Position numbers and translations under genes: made by a program
From: Candidatus Saccharibacteria bacterium RIFCSPHIGHO2_12_FULL_47_16b
Lineage (GTDB): Bacteria; Patescibacteriota; Saccharimonadia; Saccharimonadales; UBA10212
Direction of reading: 5' to 3'
Assembly: GCA_001790525.1 (NCBI GenBank)
Contig: MGCU01000002.1
Location: forward strand, 1-38,274
Length of the DNA: 38,274 nucleotides
The notes under the pieces: generated by a model
Told to the model about the DNA's origin: nothing
The model's input: only the letters and a program-made list of their open reading frames with translations
The model's database searches: none
In this document: in pieces, positions 36,473 through 38,274 of the stretch
Layout of the letters: each line of letters opens with the position of its first letter
Numbering within the stretch: the first letter of the stretch is position 1

Positions 36473-38274
36473 ATGAGTTTGATTAATAAAGCAGTGGCAG
36501 GAGGCGTCGGGATTCTGTCGAGCGTATTAGTATTTGGACCGACAGCGCTGGCCGCGTCTACCTTTACCGATCATCTGTGGGAGTTTTCGTCTAGCCCGGC
36601 CACGTTTAACATGATCAACTTCCAAAAAAGCAGCTATATTTACGACAATGATGACCTCCACCTAGTTTCCCGCAATTTCATTTTCCTCGATACGCCTCTA
36701 TCAATGGCTAGTGGCGCTCTTGCCACCCAAGGCGCAGTCTACTTCTATAACGCTGGAGCCTATACCGGTTCATACATTGTTAATAACGGCTCGGCTTTAC
36801 ACATGACCTCAACCTCCAGCATCTTCTTGAATGCTCCGGGCGGAGTAACTTTGCCGGATGGTTCAGTTTCTAGCGCCGAGATCCTCGACGGCACCATTGC
36901 CGACGCTGACACTAATGGCGCGCTTACTGGCGCCGCTCTGGCTGCCGATACTTTGACAGCTGGTGATCTAGCTGCCGATTCAGTTGCGGCTTCCGAGATT
37001 GCCACTGGCGCTGTAACTACCACAGAGATCTTGGATGGTACAGTAGCCTCAGCCGACATCGCTGACGGCACAGTAACTTCAGCCGACATCGCTGACGGCA
37101 CAATCGTCTCCGGCGATGTAGCTGCCGATACTCTTACTGCTGCTAACTTGGCCGCTGGCTCAGTTGGAACTAGTGAAATCGCCGATGGCTCGGTTGCCGA
37201 CGCAGACACTAACGGTGCTTTGACTGGTGCAGCTTTAGCGGCTGACACACTGACAGCTGCTGATTTGGCCGCTGGCTCAGTTGGAACTAGTGAAATCGCC
37301 GATGGCAGCGTTGCCTCAGCTGACATAGCTGACGGTACTATCGCCGACGCTGACACTAACGGTGCCTTAACTGGCGCCGCCTTAGCCGCTGACACCCTAG
37401 TCGCTGGCGACATTGCCACCGGCGCCGTGACTACCGATGAAATCTTCAACGGCACGATTGCCGATGTCGACACCAATGGACTCCTCACTGGTGCATCACT
37501 GGCACCTGACACACTATCCGATGGCGACATTGCCGACAATTCCTTAACAGCCGCCAGTTTAGCTGATGACTCCGTCGCCGCTGGTGAAATCGCCGCCGGT
37601 GCAGTTGGTACCAGCGAGATTGCCGATGGTACAGTCGCCTCAGCTGATATCGCCGCCAACACTATAGTTGACGCCGATGTTGGAGTTGACGCTTTGACAG
37701 CCGCTGCCCTAGCGGCTGGATCCGTAACCGCCAGTGAACTTGCTGACGCCTCTGTCGTAGGTGGTCTAGCTGGTGATGTTTCGGATAACACCCTAACTGC
37801 CGATGACATTGCTGCTAGCGCTGTTGGTACTTCAGAGATTGCCGATGGCACAGTCGCCTCGGCTGACATTGCCGATGGGGCTGTCGCCAGCGCCGATATA
37901 GCTGACGGTACAGTTACCGGCACCGACATCGCTGACGGCACCATCGCCGACGCCGACACTAACGGTGCCCTGACCGGCGCCGCTTTAGCTGACAATTCGC
38001 TATCCGATGGCGACATCGCCGACAACTCCCTGACAGCTCTTAGCTTAGCCGATAATTCAGTCGCCGCCGGTGAGATTGCTGCAAGTGCAGTTGGCACCAG
38101 CGAAATTGCTGACGGTACGGTTGGTGCGGTCGATCTTGCAATCGATAGCATTGACTACACTCACCTAAACTTGGCTCTTGGCGCCGCTCCGGTAGCTAGT
38201 GTCGAGGCTGGTGACCTTTACTTCGACACAGTAGCTAATACCGCCTATGTCCGAAATAACGTTAACGACACTTG
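36473..38274 (+). CDS. Secreted repetitive surface protein, 3' partial
   Basis: The frame runs without a stop from the ATG at 36473 to the window edge (600 codons). The ORF track lacks it because it is unfinished and shows only its antisense shadow (36760-38151). Signal peptide 'MSLINKAVAGGVGILSSVLVFGPTALAA', then a non-repetitive head (29-130), followed by about 440 residues of short repeats such as 'SADIADGT' and 'AADTLTAADLAAGSVGTSEIADG', with a longer period around 'DADTNGALTGAALA'. The Asp-rich, regular pattern suggests a parallel beta-helix or fibre, as in tail fibres and adhesins. The visible C-terminal end, 'VASVEAGDLYFDTVANTAYV', looks like a fibre-tip motif. It is probably an adhesin. 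Confidence 0.85.
   Translation, partial: MSLINKAVAGGVGILSSVLVFGPTALAASTFTDHLWEFSSSPATFNMINFQKSSYIYDNDDLHLVSRNFIFLDTPLSMASGALATQGAVYFYNAGAYTGSYIVNNGSALHMTSTSSIFLNAPGGVTLPDGSVSSAEILDGTIADADTNGALTGAALAADTLTAGDLAADSVAASEIATGAVTTTEILDGTVASADIADGTVTSADIADGTIVSGDVAADTLTAANLAAGSVGTSEIADGSVADADTNGALTGAALAADTLTAADLAAGSVGTSEIADGSVASADIADGTIADADTNGALTGAALAADTLVAGDIATGAVTTDEIFNGTIADVDTNGLLTGASLAPDTLSDGDIADNSLTAASLADDSVAAGEIAAGAVGTSEIADGTVASADIAANTIVDADVGVDALTAAALAAGSVTASELADASVVGGLAGDVSDNTLTADDIAASAVGTSEIADGTVASADIADGAVASADIADGTVTGTDIADGTIADADTNGALTGAALADNSLSDGDIADNSLTALSLADNSVAAGEIAASAVGTSEIADGTVGAVDLAIDSIDYTHLNLALGAAPVASVEAGDLYFDTVANTAYVRNNVNDT

Noticed and set aside
36760-38151. 463-aa minus-strand ORF
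   Set aside because: It is the antisense of the repetitive surface gene, whose plus frame has a signal peptide and strong ribosome-binding site. Ala/Ser/Val/Pro-rich low-complexity reading is typical of an antisense of GCN/GAY repeats.
36473-38274. CRISPR-like array
   Set aside because: Repeats are degenerate, without uniform spacers, and keep a reading frame.

Overview
The window looks like a chromosome segment from a Patescibacteria/CPR bacterium, most likely Saccharibacteria-like. This is an inference; there is no rRNA gene here to settle it. The signs are a standard genetic code, short genes, several 'four helix bundle' (23S rRNA intervening-sequence type) genes, solitary GIY-YIG nucleases, a PrgI/VirB4 secretion cluster with a pilin-like array, and low-complexity spacers. 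No phage structural module, CRISPR array or intact insertion sequence is visible.

Layout. 1-6.0 kb: a membrane protein cut by the left edge, an unknown small protein, an EamA/DMT transporter with a structured leader, tRNA-Arg(GCG), a two-TM protein, two tRNA-Ser genes flanking a PD-(D/E)XK nuclease, a GIY-YIG nuclease, ComF and a four-helix-bundle protein. 6.0-7.3 kb: Hsp20 and a REP-associated tyrosine transposase (RAYT) surrounded by its presumed palindromic repeats. 7.3-11.1 kb (minus strand): seven consecutive small pilin-like membrane proteins, largely translationally coupled, preceded by another four-helix-bundle gene. 11.2-26.3 kb (plus strand): a type IV secretion-like cluster. It holds a VirB6-like polytopic protein with a long C-terminal tail, a PrgI-family protein, a TraC/VirB4-related protein, the VirB4 ATPase, a 1286-aa membrane protein ending in an M15-type peptidase motif, a lysozyme-plus-amidase protein and a membrane-anchored propeller-like protein. 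No relaxase, VirB11 or VirD4 is seen, so this is more likely a surface or secretion/uptake machine than a complete conjugation system.

26.3-33.4 kb: the chromosomal origin neighbourhood. recF, a four-helix-bundle gene, dnaN and dnaA lie on the minus strand; rpmH (absent from the ORF track), rnpA, yidC, a GIY-YIG cassette and jag lie on the plus strand. DnaA-box-like sites sit on both sides of dnaA, and the dnaA-dnaN spacer also carries TTTAGGG repeats. 33.4-38.3 kb: an unknown protein, a GT4 glycosyltransferase, a RelB/YafQ-type toxin-antitoxin pair, an anchored PsbP-like protein, and the first 600 codons of a secreted, highly repetitive surface protein. The ORF track misses that last gene because it runs off the window.

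The most unusual observation is a 70-bp palindromic element present in the same reading frame inside two unrelated genes, prgI and the glycosyltransferase. The copies are about 83% identical, with base changes that preserve pairing in the stem, which recalls Rickettsia palindromic elements. A second, unrelated palindrome family (the RAYT/REP doublet) has also been absorbed into the coding sequence of one pilin-like gene. Several genes have a -10 box ending 6-7 nt before the start codon, suggesting leaderless transcripts.
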